A stretch of 64,000 nucleotides of DNA from Isoetes taiwanensis (Eukaryota > Streptophyta > Lycopodiopsida > Isoetales > Isoetaceae): assembly GCA_021234155.1 (NCBI GenBank), contig JAJEKV010000006.1, positions 11,873,318 through 11,937,317 on the forward strand, read 5' to 3'. The notes beneath the pieces were generated by a model, which worked only from the letters and a program-made list of their open reading frames with translations, did not search any database and was not told where the DNA came from. The position numbers and the translations under genes were made by a program. Positions 49,166 to 59,741 of this stretch are shown here, in pieces. Numbering within the stretch: the first letter of the stretch is position 1; each line of letters begins with the position of its first letter.

Positions 49166-49837
49166 GACTTGAAGAAACTGAACTATTTTAGTGGAGGGAT
49201 CAATCCTCGCAACTCATTGCCCTCAAAGAGACTGTAGAAATCCTCTTGCTAGTGGCTCCTCCCACTCCATGGAATGCTTTATAAAATGTATAAATAGAAG
49301 AAGTAAGCTTTGCATAGATGCAGCTCAGGCCTCAACATGTTTTACAACTATATTTCCACTTGTTTTATGTTATTTATCATCATGATTTTTATTAGTCACT
49401 AAGGTGTCTTCGAGCTAAATGACAAGAGTAAATTGGCCAATAATTTATTCTACTGCATGGTAATATTTAAATAGATTCTTGTAAAAACCCTCTATGCCCT
49501 CTTCAAAAAAACCCTCCAAAAAAAAAATCCCCCGTTTTGCCCATGTCATTTAAATACGAGTTCACCTAAGGTTTTGATGGAATATGGAGTCTCTATACGC
49601 TCACTAAGGTTTTAGAATAATCACGGGCTCCTAACCTCTACCAAAATAAATCAACGTCCTAAAACAATCCTTGACCAATATATCCAGTGAGCTAACGCGG
49701 ATTATTTTTATATCTAAATCAGGTTTTTTATAACAACCCATCTGAATTGTTTCGGGGATACGACCTGGTTTTGTGGAATTATTATTTCTTACATCCATTA
49801 TCAAACCCCCATGGAACCCCCCGTTAGTGTGTTATAC

Positions 49838-49967
49838 ATTCTAAACGAGGTGCACCATGGATCGTCATTAGCCATCTGATCCATCGATCCCACGACCCAG
49901 ATCGGGACAAGTTAGCCTCCGGGCACCTCTCGCTTCGCTTATGGTCATTTAAACACGAAAGTTCACC
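49838..49967 (+). repeat. Foldback repeat unit, copy B (uninterrupted)
   Basis: The intact version of 45,536-45,635 plus its continuation. It provides the empty-site comparison for the TIR insertion. Confidence 0.7.
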
Positions 49968-50104
49968 ACTACAGAGAATAATGGCTAAACGTCAATAATC
50001 GCCGAGAGTCTTTACAAAATGTATGTACCTACACACGCCTTATTCCTCACGAATGTGTCATCGACGAGTCTATGTGATGCTTGAACATCAAAATAATCAC
50101 GATC

Positions 50105-50215
50105 ATTAATGACATAGTCGATGAATGGTCGCTAAATAGTCAAAAAGTCATCATTCAAAGGATTAAATAGTCATTTTGAATAGTCTAAAATTAGTCATTC
50201 AAATAGTCGCATAAT
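50105..50215. repeat. Degenerate AATAGTCATTCAAA repeats
   Basis: Five to six imperfect copies of (A)AATAGTCATT(C/T)AAA in about 110 bp. Confidence 0.55.
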
Positions 50216-50559
50216 CTGGCTACTGCATTATTTGCAGTTTGTCACCAACAACCGGTCAAAATATTGGTCATCTATTCATGTACTATTAATGCACAGTCGT
50301 AATATTGGTCATTTTATTGGAAATTTCACAATACATAAGGAACTATTTTTTGTAACGAAATAATGAAAGGGTTTCATGAACTAACCGTTAAACCACTATC
50401 CCTATTTATATTCGGGGCCAGATATATAAATAGCAAACTCAAGTAAAACCAACTAACAACAATCATGTGCAAAAGAACCAAATTTTCAACGCCTAAACTT
50501 TACTAGAAAAGGGATTAACAAGATCAATCTCTAACCAGTCTATGATTACCTTGTTGATT

Positions 50560-52478
50560 GTTTTTTTTTTTTTTTTATGAACGAAAGCCAAAAAGTTTAT
50601 TAATCAAAATGAAAAGTACAAAGTTTTACATGTCTCATCTAACCGTGTAAGCACCCAAGAAGATGCCACAAGAGCATCGAGCCTCGATACAACAATGTGC
50701 TTACCCGTAAAAGCGTGAGATTAACGAAGAATCAATTCGGTGATAATCGGATCCGTATGCATTCCATCATTTCGAAATAAGAAAGGAGCACCTTACAGTC
50801 GTCAAGATTTTTGGCCGTTCGTAATAGCACCATGTATGAACAGCCTCGAAATATGGGGTGTCCGTGACGCCTCCCATATCGACCAGGAGCCAGCAACCAA
50901 CTAAGATGGAATGCCTCTGCTTAGCCGAGGCTGCATTAGGATAGACGCCAAGAGGATGTATCGGCACCAAAGTACCTAAACAAGCCTGCAGCCAAGACCA
51001 TCAAGTGAACTCGACAATCAAAGAGATGAAGGTCAAGACCTCAATGGTCGGGAAGGCGTGAGCTATCTTTATTATGCGAGGGATCATAGCGATGTTCAAG
51101 GCATTAACGCCAAGCAGGACTTGTGGATAACCATAGTACGTAGACTTTAGGGTGGAGCACCACTTCCGCGCCATCGACACAGCGCGCTGTGGAACCTGGG
51201 GAGACACCCCATCCTGCAGAACTGGAGGGGCGTGGATGCTAATGTATATGAGTAATGATCACAGGTGTGTTTGCCTTTGTAAATATTTTTCATGATAAAT
51301 TCTATGGCACTTCTCTTTTCAAAGAATACCAACTTGTACCATAAGAGGCAAATGTTCTGAGACGTGATGGAGGGGCATGGCTGAAAGATGTTTGATCGCT
51401 TCCCATGCCACAAGCCACGCAAAATGGAGAAGCACTTGGAAAAGGCCGCAGTAGTCTCAAATAATGCCCAAGGTAGGGATCATTTGACAACCTTTTGCCT
51501 AGAGGGACATACCACCAAGAGCTTGTTTAAGAAGCGGCGAAACCATTTCTAGGAATCATCTTCATCATTCAGAGTCTCCAAATGAACTTTGAAATAAGGG
51601 ACTTTGGTTCGCAGTTGAGAAGTCCATCACACCTGTAACACCCATTTGGAAGGATGCACTTCACCATGCCACCTTAATCACAACACCTTCCTCGCATTCG
51701 ACCATATGTCCAATCATTGCAATGAACTCATCACGCATTTCTTTGTTCATGGGCTAGCAAAAGATGGGATGCCATATAAACATGGGTACTACTAAGGACT
51801 AACTTGGCCATCGTAGTGCTAATTCAAGAGACAACCTTGCGGTGGGACCACCGTAACAACTCGCTCTCCAAACCCTTAACATCTCCCATGCAGCTCCCAT
51901 AGTAACATGGATGCCAACTAATCCCCAACAACTTGATGGCCTGGCCCATGCGCAAGTAATATGGATAATCATGAACACACGCCTTTGAGTTCCGAGTATC
52001 TAATGTCCATAAATGAGCACCGCCACTCCCACAAGGACACAGAAGGAAAAAGTGTCTAAGAGCGATTTGGCGTACCGTAAGATTCTCCGTGATTAGCGAT
52101 TAGAAAGAGGAACGATCGTCTGTGATATTGATTATAAATCTTCTCGTGGTGCCATCCCCTCCATTGCAAGACCGTGGGAGAAGTCCTCCGTGGTTGTGAC
52201 GGTGAATAACCGTGACAAAGCCTCTCAAGAATAATTATGAAAAGCAATGGTGCTAAAGGCACCCCGCGAATACCACGACCGAAAGTGAGAAAGGCATCCG
52301 ACGGCTCACCATGGAACATAAGCAATAATCGTCATATAGACATGCAAATTTCATAACATCTGATGTGAATTGTTCCCCAAATCCCAGTCTTAACAGACGA
52401 CGACGCATCAATTCCCAGCTAACACTGTCATAAGCCTTTGCAAAATCAAGCTTAAGGTATACAACTGGAAGGTTCTGC
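50560..52478 (-). mobile_element. 5'-truncated LINE with poly-A tail
   Basis: The minus strand begins at 52,478 with YLKLDFAKAYDSVSWELM (RT motif A), continues with a RGIRGVPLAPLLFIIILERL block at about 52,190-52,270 (motif B; usual RG-RQGCPLSPLLF) and ends in a poly-A tail (plus-strand T-run 50,561-50,576). TTACCTTGTTGATT flanks it at 50,546-50,559 and 52,479-52,492, a perfect 14-bp target duplication. This is an L1-type plant LINE copy truncated just before motif A. The reading frame is broken after about 52,050. Confidence 0.88.
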
Positions 52479-53046
52479 TTACCTTGTTGATTTGTGATGT
52501 TTCTAATCCAACGAGCATATATTCATTTTCATGCGAAGAGGATCTTATTGTAAAAACTGTATATGACAAAGAAAGATTATCAGAGCAAGAATGTACAAGT
52601 ACACCTTTTCAACAAATTGAGTTGCACAAATCGTAAGAATAAATGCTAAAGCGAGAAAGGAATCAGATATAAATTGATGAAAACCAAGCTTATAAATTAC
52701 AAGGCCTAGATGCAGCGATTTGATAAGGCTAATGCAACTAAGATTTTAAAACAAGGAGCCTGATCCAACTTAAAAATAAAATAATCAAAGCAACAGACAA
52801 ACCGTTCCTCTCTATAACTCATTCCTTTCTGCATTCCAATCAACTGCATAGAAAGAAAACAATACAGCGAAATGAGAAAGGAAAATAAGAAAAAAAAAAA
52901 CAAGAAACATTGGTGCAAACTCCTTCAAAATTCATGCCATGTTCTTCATTTTTATACTGCGTAGTTTTCTTTGACCTTGACTGTCATATGTAACTAAACG
53001 AGAATGCATTTCAATACCTTATGCAAGTATCTTCTGCAGTACTTAC

Positions 53047-53203
53047 AACTCCTTTGAGGTCTAAAATTGCACGGGATTGAAGAATAGGTCTTCCAGCTTT
53101 CTTAGAACAAGCAGAAGATTTCCATTCGATCAGTACCTCCCGTTCTTTGATATGATACATAAGCATCCAATCCATACTTATGATGAAAATAGGGTATATT
53201 TCC
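53047..53203 (-). CDS. Possible exon of an unknown gene
   Basis: On the minus strand an acceptor-like ATGCAG precedes an open stretch starting EIYPIFIISMDWM, containing EVLIEWKSSACSKKAGRP and ending at DLKGV just before the consensus donor GTAAGT. No family recognised and no neighbouring exons identified. Confidence 0.22.
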
Positions 53204-53562
53204 TGCATTAGTTGCCGCTACAGAAACTTGAAGATCTATGCAAAACAGGGTTACAATATTACATCCAATTACCTGTTTCATTAGCAACAGCCATAACCAG
53301 ATATCATCACAATATATCCTCATGGCCTGTAACGATCCATTTTGAACCTTATTCCCATTTTCGAGCTAGAAGCATGTTCTGATGGTCAAGAATTTAAAGT
53401 GTCTAATACTCAGAGCTGCATCATTTCTGATTTTCCAAGTCCTTAAAACATGTGCCCATCAAAATTTCCAAATCCAATTGAAATAAAGTATCGCAAAACC
53501 TGATTCGTCCTGAAGCAACTGGCATGTGCAATCCTTCATCGATATATTGAGCCCAATTGTCC

Positions 53563-53653
53563 CAGTATTGAGCCGCCCCCCATCTTTGCTTCTAGGATTG
53601 AGCCCCACCGCCGCTTTGCCTCTGTATTGAGTCACTCCGCCGCTTTGCCTCTA
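53563..53653. repeat. Three ~30 bp tandem units, ATTGAGCC...GCTTTGCCTCT
   Basis: Consecutive units of the form (G)TATTGAGCCCC-CCGCCGCTTTGCCTCT, located about 250 bp upstream of the first ATG of the reverse-transcriptase gene. Confidence 0.75.
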
Positions 53654-53899
53654 GGTAAGATTAAAAGTGCCATGCCTTAACAGTTTGCTTTTGCCGCATT
53701 CAAAAATTTAGACCATTGAGTTTCTTTATTTTTGTTTGCACCATTGGAGCTTGCATTTTGATTTCTGTTCAAAAAATATATGGTCATTGATCTCGCAGAA
53801 TCCGGGGAAAATGAAAAAAGAAAAAGGTAAGGTGACAGTTAGGAAGAACACACGGTACGAAGGACACGTCTTGGGCTTGACGGATTATAAATAACAGGA

Positions 53900-56800
53900 A
53901 TGGCTTATGCTGGAAATAGAAGAATTCTTAAGAGCAGGGGCCGAAACCCTGCTCTAAAAATGGTAAGGAAGAAGGGAGATCTAAATCTTGCTACACGCAA
54001 GAGATTGGCGGAAGAAAAGAGTAAGGAAGGTGGTAATGTTAAGAAGATTTTTCAGTTTCGTACCTCTGTTATTAGTAAGGGAATCAAGGCTTGCAATACA
54101 GAGATCAATCTTGATGATGGTCCCAGTAATGAAAAGGAGATTGCAGGTTTGAGTAAAAATCCTGTGCAAGCAGAGAAGGATCCGGAGGTAGTAGTAGATT
54201 GTTCCACCAGTAACATGCATGTAGCTGATGAGAATCATGAGCAAATTCAAGATCAAGGCCATGCTGGAGCAAACAAGGAGAAACAGGGAAATAGGATGCG
54301 CATCACTAAGGTTTGATAGGATACAAATTTATTAGATCTATACATATGGAAAAATTGTATATAATATTGTCAATATTTGAGATAGAATTTGGCTGTTAAA
54401 TTATGTGGCCTGGCCTTGTGGATCTTTCTGACCTTCTAATTGCAGGATATTATGGAAATAGTGTGATGTAAAGCATATAATCATAGAATGACTGGATCTA
54501 AATGACCTTCTATGCAGGATTATTTATTATGGAATTAGTGATTTAAGCTTAAGGCATATTTTGATAGAATAAAATATGCAAGTTACTGATTATGGAGATC
54601 TGCATTCATGCTGTGTTTTGCTATAAAATAAGATTCCCAGATTGTCATATGAAGATGTAGCTTTAGAAATGCTATAGTGTATGTAGGCTACATGATCTAG
54701 GGATCTTTGTATTATTGCTATGCTTTCTTTTTCAATTGAATGCTAGCAAGGTGAAAGGGGAAAACCTTAAGAAAGCCCATGACGCCTGCTATCCCATTCT
54801 TGTTCAACCATTCTAATGCTTGTTCTGGTTTGTGGGTGCAGGTAAGAGGCTTTCTTACTCTTTGTTAGTGTATTCTACAACAAAGTATGTAAACAACAAG
54901 CTGGGAGCAAATTTGACCCAGATCTGAAGCTTTATCAGATATTGTGTTAAAATTATACATGTACTTTATTCTATCAGTTCAAAATGGTAAGGATCTTTTG
55001 TTAAATCTTTAAATTTCATTTGGAAAGTTAAAGGTACAGTAAGGGCAAATGATTTTACATTGCCTAAGTATATCAATACATGTGTTACTCTTAAAGAATT
55101 AATGAAAGGAGTTTCTGGCAGTAAGTTTATGGCATTACTTTTGGTCATTAATTTTTGTTAAAAGAAGTCAATATCTATCTGGTCATGGCCTAGTTGTAAA
55201 TAGTACCTGATTATGATTAGGGCTGCCAATTGGTCTTAGTATTTACCTTCCAAAGGTCTTTACTGGACAAAAGTCTGCAGAGGCGGATTTAAAGGTTTTT
55301 TTATCGTATTTCAGTTTATTAGTTTTACTAATAACCATGATCAAGATAGTATAATCTTTCAGGTACAATAAATATGGGACCATTGATTTATATACTAAGA
55401 ATTTCTTTCTGTGTGGATTTAGGATATTATACAATCAGAAGATCAAGATGTGTATAATCACTGGATCAAGGAGCTTATTATGCTTGAGTATGACAAATGC
55501 AAAATTAGCAGCCCCAATATGGCAGTACAAACCATTATTGGATGTATTAGGAGCAAGGATGTGCATTCGTATATTACTTTCAAAGAATCAAACCTTCTAG
55601 ACAAAAGTCTGTCACCAGTGTCTTACCTGGGATTTAGTGGATGGTTTGCAAGATTCCAAGCAATGAAGAAGGTGAACTTTGAATTCTCAAAATGTAAGGA
55701 TATTTTGGCTGACACTTATAGCAGTATGAGGAGTATTCTGTATCAGAGGACATGTTCGAAAGATGAAGCAGCAAACAAATTTATGATTGGTATCATGGCA
55801 CTGGAAAAAGCCAATGACATTAAGCCTCTTACATTTGGTAAGGAAGATACCTCCAGCAAACAAAAACTCAGCAAGATAAAAAAGGACATGGCAGATAGTT
55901 TATTTTCTGAAGTGGACCTTACTGATGAAGACATGCTGAGTATAGGATACAGCAAGAAGGAGCTGATTTCTCAAAATGACTCCACTAAAAACTGCAGAGA
56001 GGATAACAAAGTACCTGAGCTTAATCTCTCTAATTCCACTTGCTTTCCAGTCATAATCGAACAAACAGTGGAATGTTATGCTGTCTTATATGACCATGCC
56101 ATATGGAAGAGCCAGAATTTTGGCGCTTTAGCACCCATAGATGTTGACACATGGATTGCTCTTGCAGGAATTTCATCTGATGAGATAAGGACTGCCAAGT
56201 ATGCTGCACTTAAATTGGAAAAAACTTTCGAGACTCTTGAGGTAAATCTGCCATTTAAAATGGATTTCTTTGAGCAAAATTGCATAGTGAATGCTCCAAT
56301 AGAGATCAGTCGAAAAGGCCATATGGCTTTCCCAAATATTACCAGAGATGATTTTTTCTTAAAAGAATGTGGAGAACTCATTGTCCATATTTTAAATGTC
56401 TATGTGAGAAGACCAAGTTCTCGTACAAGAAGAATAAAGATGATGAATGCAAGTGTGGAATTGTGTGGTTTGATCAAGGCATGTGGTTTCTGATCAACCA
56501 CTTGGAAATGCTTTATCCTGGATCCTCCCCTATGTAAAAAATGGTTATTTTTTCCAAACTGCTGAACAAAGAAATGAGGGATGCTGTTTTAGCATACATA
56601 TCATACCTTGAAGTCAGGAAAAATTTGATCAGCATGACTATATCTTTTGCTAATTACCCGGAAAAAAATCTGAAAGCTCTCTTTGGTAACAACAAAATGG
56701 CAGACATTGCTGAAAAGATGATCAGACCAGTCAGCTTTCTAAAATGCAAGAATTCTGCTAATCGAGCTGAGTTTTGGGATAGAAAGTATTCCAAGATTCC

Positions 56801-59257
56801 CAACAACTCAAATGAACAAGGAAAAATCATAATACCTAGGCTGCCACCCAGGATCACCATGGACCCAGGAATGTTGACGGAAAAAGGGCATGGAGCTATA
56901 AAAGACAACAATGCCAAAGACATGGAAGAGTATTCAATTACTAAAGGAGGAAATCAGATTATTTCACTGGATGATGAAACTCTTTCAAAGCTGGATTGTG
57001 TTCCAGACTCTCAATAGAGAGGTCTCTGATTTTCTGATATACCTAGCCAAGGGATGTTTTATCAGTTTACCCTATGTGCTAAGGAAACTTTTTGTAAAAA
57101 ACTGATATACATTTTGTCTGATGCCATTTGGCCTTTAATCCAAATTTTACTTTCTATAATTGAGCTACCTATGTGTTGTACATTAAGTCCTGATTTAAAG
57201 TTTTTTTGTAGGCTGAAAATATGAAGATCAGAACGATTGTTAAAGATGTCAACAGATATAGACATCTCAGCACTATCGACACAGACTCAGATAAAAAGAT
57301 AATACATATGACATTTTTGTCAAAGGTATTAGATGCATTTAGCATCAAAAGAATGTTTCATACAGTCCTATATGAGGTGTTGCAGGAAAGAGGTACAGAA
57401 TTAATAGATAACACAATCTTTGCATGGAAGTACATCGATCAAATAAGAGATGTGGTCTACAAACCTTTTATGGTTTTTGCTGATGGGTCTGCTAACAAAT
57501 GTCCTTGTAGCAACCCGAACTTAGAGAGATTCATTGACAAATCTATTGGGCACATTAGAACTACCAACCTGGAGATCATCCATAATGTCAAATTAAGAAA
57601 GGCTTTTTCTTATGGACTAAATCATATTCCAGATCATAGTCTGAGTATACAAGCATTTATGGAAGAATTTGAAACATTATGTCAACAGTTCTTCAACGTA
57701 CATAAGTTTGAACTTCTGGACCTTACTGCTACTGATATTCAGAATATTAATGCAATGCTCCAACAAATAGCTCATGCTGAGATTATGGAGTTAAAAAGTA
57801 CAATGCAGACCAAGAGATTTCTGTGGTTAGACCAAGAGGCCGGAGAAAATAAGAAGTGATGAATAAGAATCAGATAAGTTGCAAGATTTATATGCGCAAG
57901 ATTTATTATCGAGATGGCTATATGCAGACTCAAAAGTGACGATTTTGAAAGATGTATACAAAAGCCCTATAGAATAAAAGACAATTGCGTAGCGATATTT
58001 GGAAATTTATCGACACTTTATGTATGTAATGTAAAATTTATCATATCTTATGGCAACATTCAAAGCGCATAAAGGTGAATACAGATGGCTGACGAATGCA
58101 CATAATACACTATACACAGACATAGCTAAAGTTGTCACTGGCATTTTGAATAACTTTATTGAAATATGGCCTAACATTTGCTTCAAGATGACAGCAAAAT
58201 ACAGAATATGGAGTACCAAAAGAATTAATGCATGTTGGATGGTCAACTCATCGTATGATCTGATACTGAACCTCCCAAACAAAGTGCATAATGTCTTCTC
58301 AGCCGACATAACGAAATGTTATGAGAATATCCCTTTATTTGGGGAGGATGGAATCATAGAGATATGCAATGATATCTCTGACATGATTTGGCAATATATG
58401 AGAGAAGAAAAAACATACTTTGACATGTTAATCAAATGCAAAAATGATAATATAATTGTTGTGGGCCAAGATCTTGGAAAAGTAAAGAGTATGTTAGCTG
58501 GAAATTGATTCCTAAAGAAAAATTTAAGGATATGAATACTTGGTTGCTATGCAATTGTTATCTGCAGACAGGAAATGACATTTGGAAACAGGTGAAAGGG
58601 ATTCCCATGGGTTTTGCTTGCAGTCCAGCCTGGTGCAACCTATATCTTGCATGGTTCGAACTCAGATTTATTCTAAAACTTGCCCATTATGGGAGAATGA
58701 ATGATGTGTACAGATTCCAGCATACTGCAAGATATATTGATGACCTAATTATCATTAATGGTGGAAAAATTATGGAATTTTTAACAGAGGGTGCTGAACA
58801 TACAATCTACAACATGAAATATCTTGGAATAAAGGAGGAAACGGAATATGCATATGGACGTAATAGTGAATATGCAATAGGCATGAAGTGCAACTTCCTA
58901 AATATTACTATACAGGTCAATGATTACATCAAGGGGATATTCAAAGTCACAAGATATGACAAGAGGACTAAGTTACCTTTTGAAGTCAATAAGTATATCA
59001 GGGCTGACAGCTGTAGACCATTTGGCCAAGCATCTAGAGTCATTATTTCCCAAATTATGCCCTATGTTTATGCCCACTCTGAAGCATGGGATGCTGCTAA
59101 AGACATATATGGGCTCATAGAGGCATTCAACAAGAATGGTTTCCATAAAGCAAAAATATCTGAAATGGTTTTGGATGTTCTTGAAAAAGAAGAGTTTCCA
59201 GGTATTCTCTACTCAATAACAGATATGATTAGGATATTAAAAAGCATTATGGAGTAA
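53900..59257 (+). CDS. rvt-like cellular reverse transcriptase gene (multi-exon)
   Basis: The C-terminal third encodes a reverse transcriptase palm: KGEYRWLTNA (58,070), FSADITKCYENIP with the motif A Asp at 58,305, KGIPMGFACSPAWCNLYL at 58,595-58,648 (motif B), RYIDDL with the catalytic YIDD at 58,733-58,744, KYLGI, CNFLNITI (motif E) and a YDKRTKLPF...SRVIISQIMPYVY tail. This fits the rvt class (single-copy, non-mobile RTs of fungi, protists, bacteria and some plants and animals), with Penelope-like RTs as the next relatives. Upstream are CPCSNPNLERF and FSYGLNHIP (57,510-57,630) and a large unknown N-terminal part (55,422-57,017). The first block (53,900-54,310) is basic. Candidate introns: 54,311-55,421 and one ending TTTTTTTGTAG at 57,211. 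Frameshifts remain near 56,380, 56,535, 57,860-58,040 and 58,480; some may be assembly errors. Exon limits are tentative. Confidence 0.72.
54991..55159 (+). CDS. Candidate internal exon of the rvt-like gene
   Basis: An open stretch reading GSFVKSLNFIWKVKG...FTLPKYINTCVTL...LMKGVSGSKF lies inside what would otherwise be intron 1. It is identical in the duplicate at 60,910-61,067, and a perfect donor GTAAGT follows GVSG at about 55,120. Joining that donor to an acceptor ATCAG near 55,437 keeps the downstream frame open. The upstream acceptor is not clear. Confidence 0.35.
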
Positions 59258-59280
59258 GCAAGTAATAAAATATAGGTAGG

Positions 59281-59309
59281 GTAGGGCCTTGGTGAGAACA
59301 AGGCCCTAC
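59281..59309 (+). other. 3' stem-loop I of the rvt-like unit
   Basis: GTAGGGCCTTG (59,281-59,291) and CAAGGCCCTAC (59,299-59,309) are perfect reverse complements (11 bp) around a 7-nt loop, starting 23 bp after the RT stop codon. Confidence 0.8.
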
Positions 59310-59351
59310 TCTCCTTGTTGTCACCATAAAGACTTTCAAAATAACTGGCCC

Positions 59352-59382
59352 CCCTGACCTACGGTAGGAGGCAGGGTTTTTT
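59352..59382 (+). other. 3' stem-loop II followed by T-run
   Basis: CCCTG/CAGGG and CCTAC/GTAGG form a two-part stem with a small internal loop, followed directly by six or more T (59,377-59,382). Together with stem-loop I it gives the 3' region a compact structure. Confidence 0.6.
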
Positions 59383-59741
59383 ATTATAAGTATAATCACA
59401 TTGTGAAGTACAAATACTAATGTGTAGATTTGAAAGATACAGGAAGCAGGGAAACATCTGCTTGAGAAATGATGCATTGGGAATAGAAGTTTGGCAAAAG
59501 AATTTCTCCCACCATGGGGGTACCCTGGGAAATGAATAAAACAAATACAGAGTTACTACATGACATGTATGGCAGAATAATGAACCTTTGCTTTGTCTTT
59601 TGGACATAGACAATAGACAAAAATATTGGCTTATGGACTTAACATCTTGAAAGTTTTTTTAGGGCAAGAGATATCGATAGCATTGCTTGGCTGCCTGGAG
59701 ATAAACGGATGGAAAAGGGCATCACGAATACCTACATCTTG

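Larger units (their letters stand above)
45636..49532 (+). mobile_element. TIR DNA transposon with 9-bp target duplication (Mutator-like)
   Basis: The left end (45,636-45,695) and the reverse complement of the right end (49,475-49,532) share TTTTTGGAGGGTTTTTTT, then TAGAGGGTTTTT after about 12 bp. CGTTTTGCC flanks the element on both sides (45,627-45,635 and 49,533-49,541), a perfect 9-bp duplication, and the split host repeat confirms the boundaries. A 9-bp duplication and G-rich ends starting GGGGGATTT favour Mutator-like elements. The 3.9 kb interior has tandem repeats and one coding-like block but no recognisable MULE transposase, so this copy may be non-autonomous. A second copy is inverted at 63,183-64,000. 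Confidence 0.78.

Noticed and set aside
53885-53892. TATAAATA just before the first ATG of the RT gene as a TATA box
   Set aside because: It lies only a few bases before the ATG, too close for a core promoter of that start codon; kept only as sequence context.
59352-59382. Stem plus T-run as a bacterial rho-independent terminator
   Set aside because: Introns, LTR elements and LINEs show a nuclear eukaryotic context; reported as a 3' structure instead.
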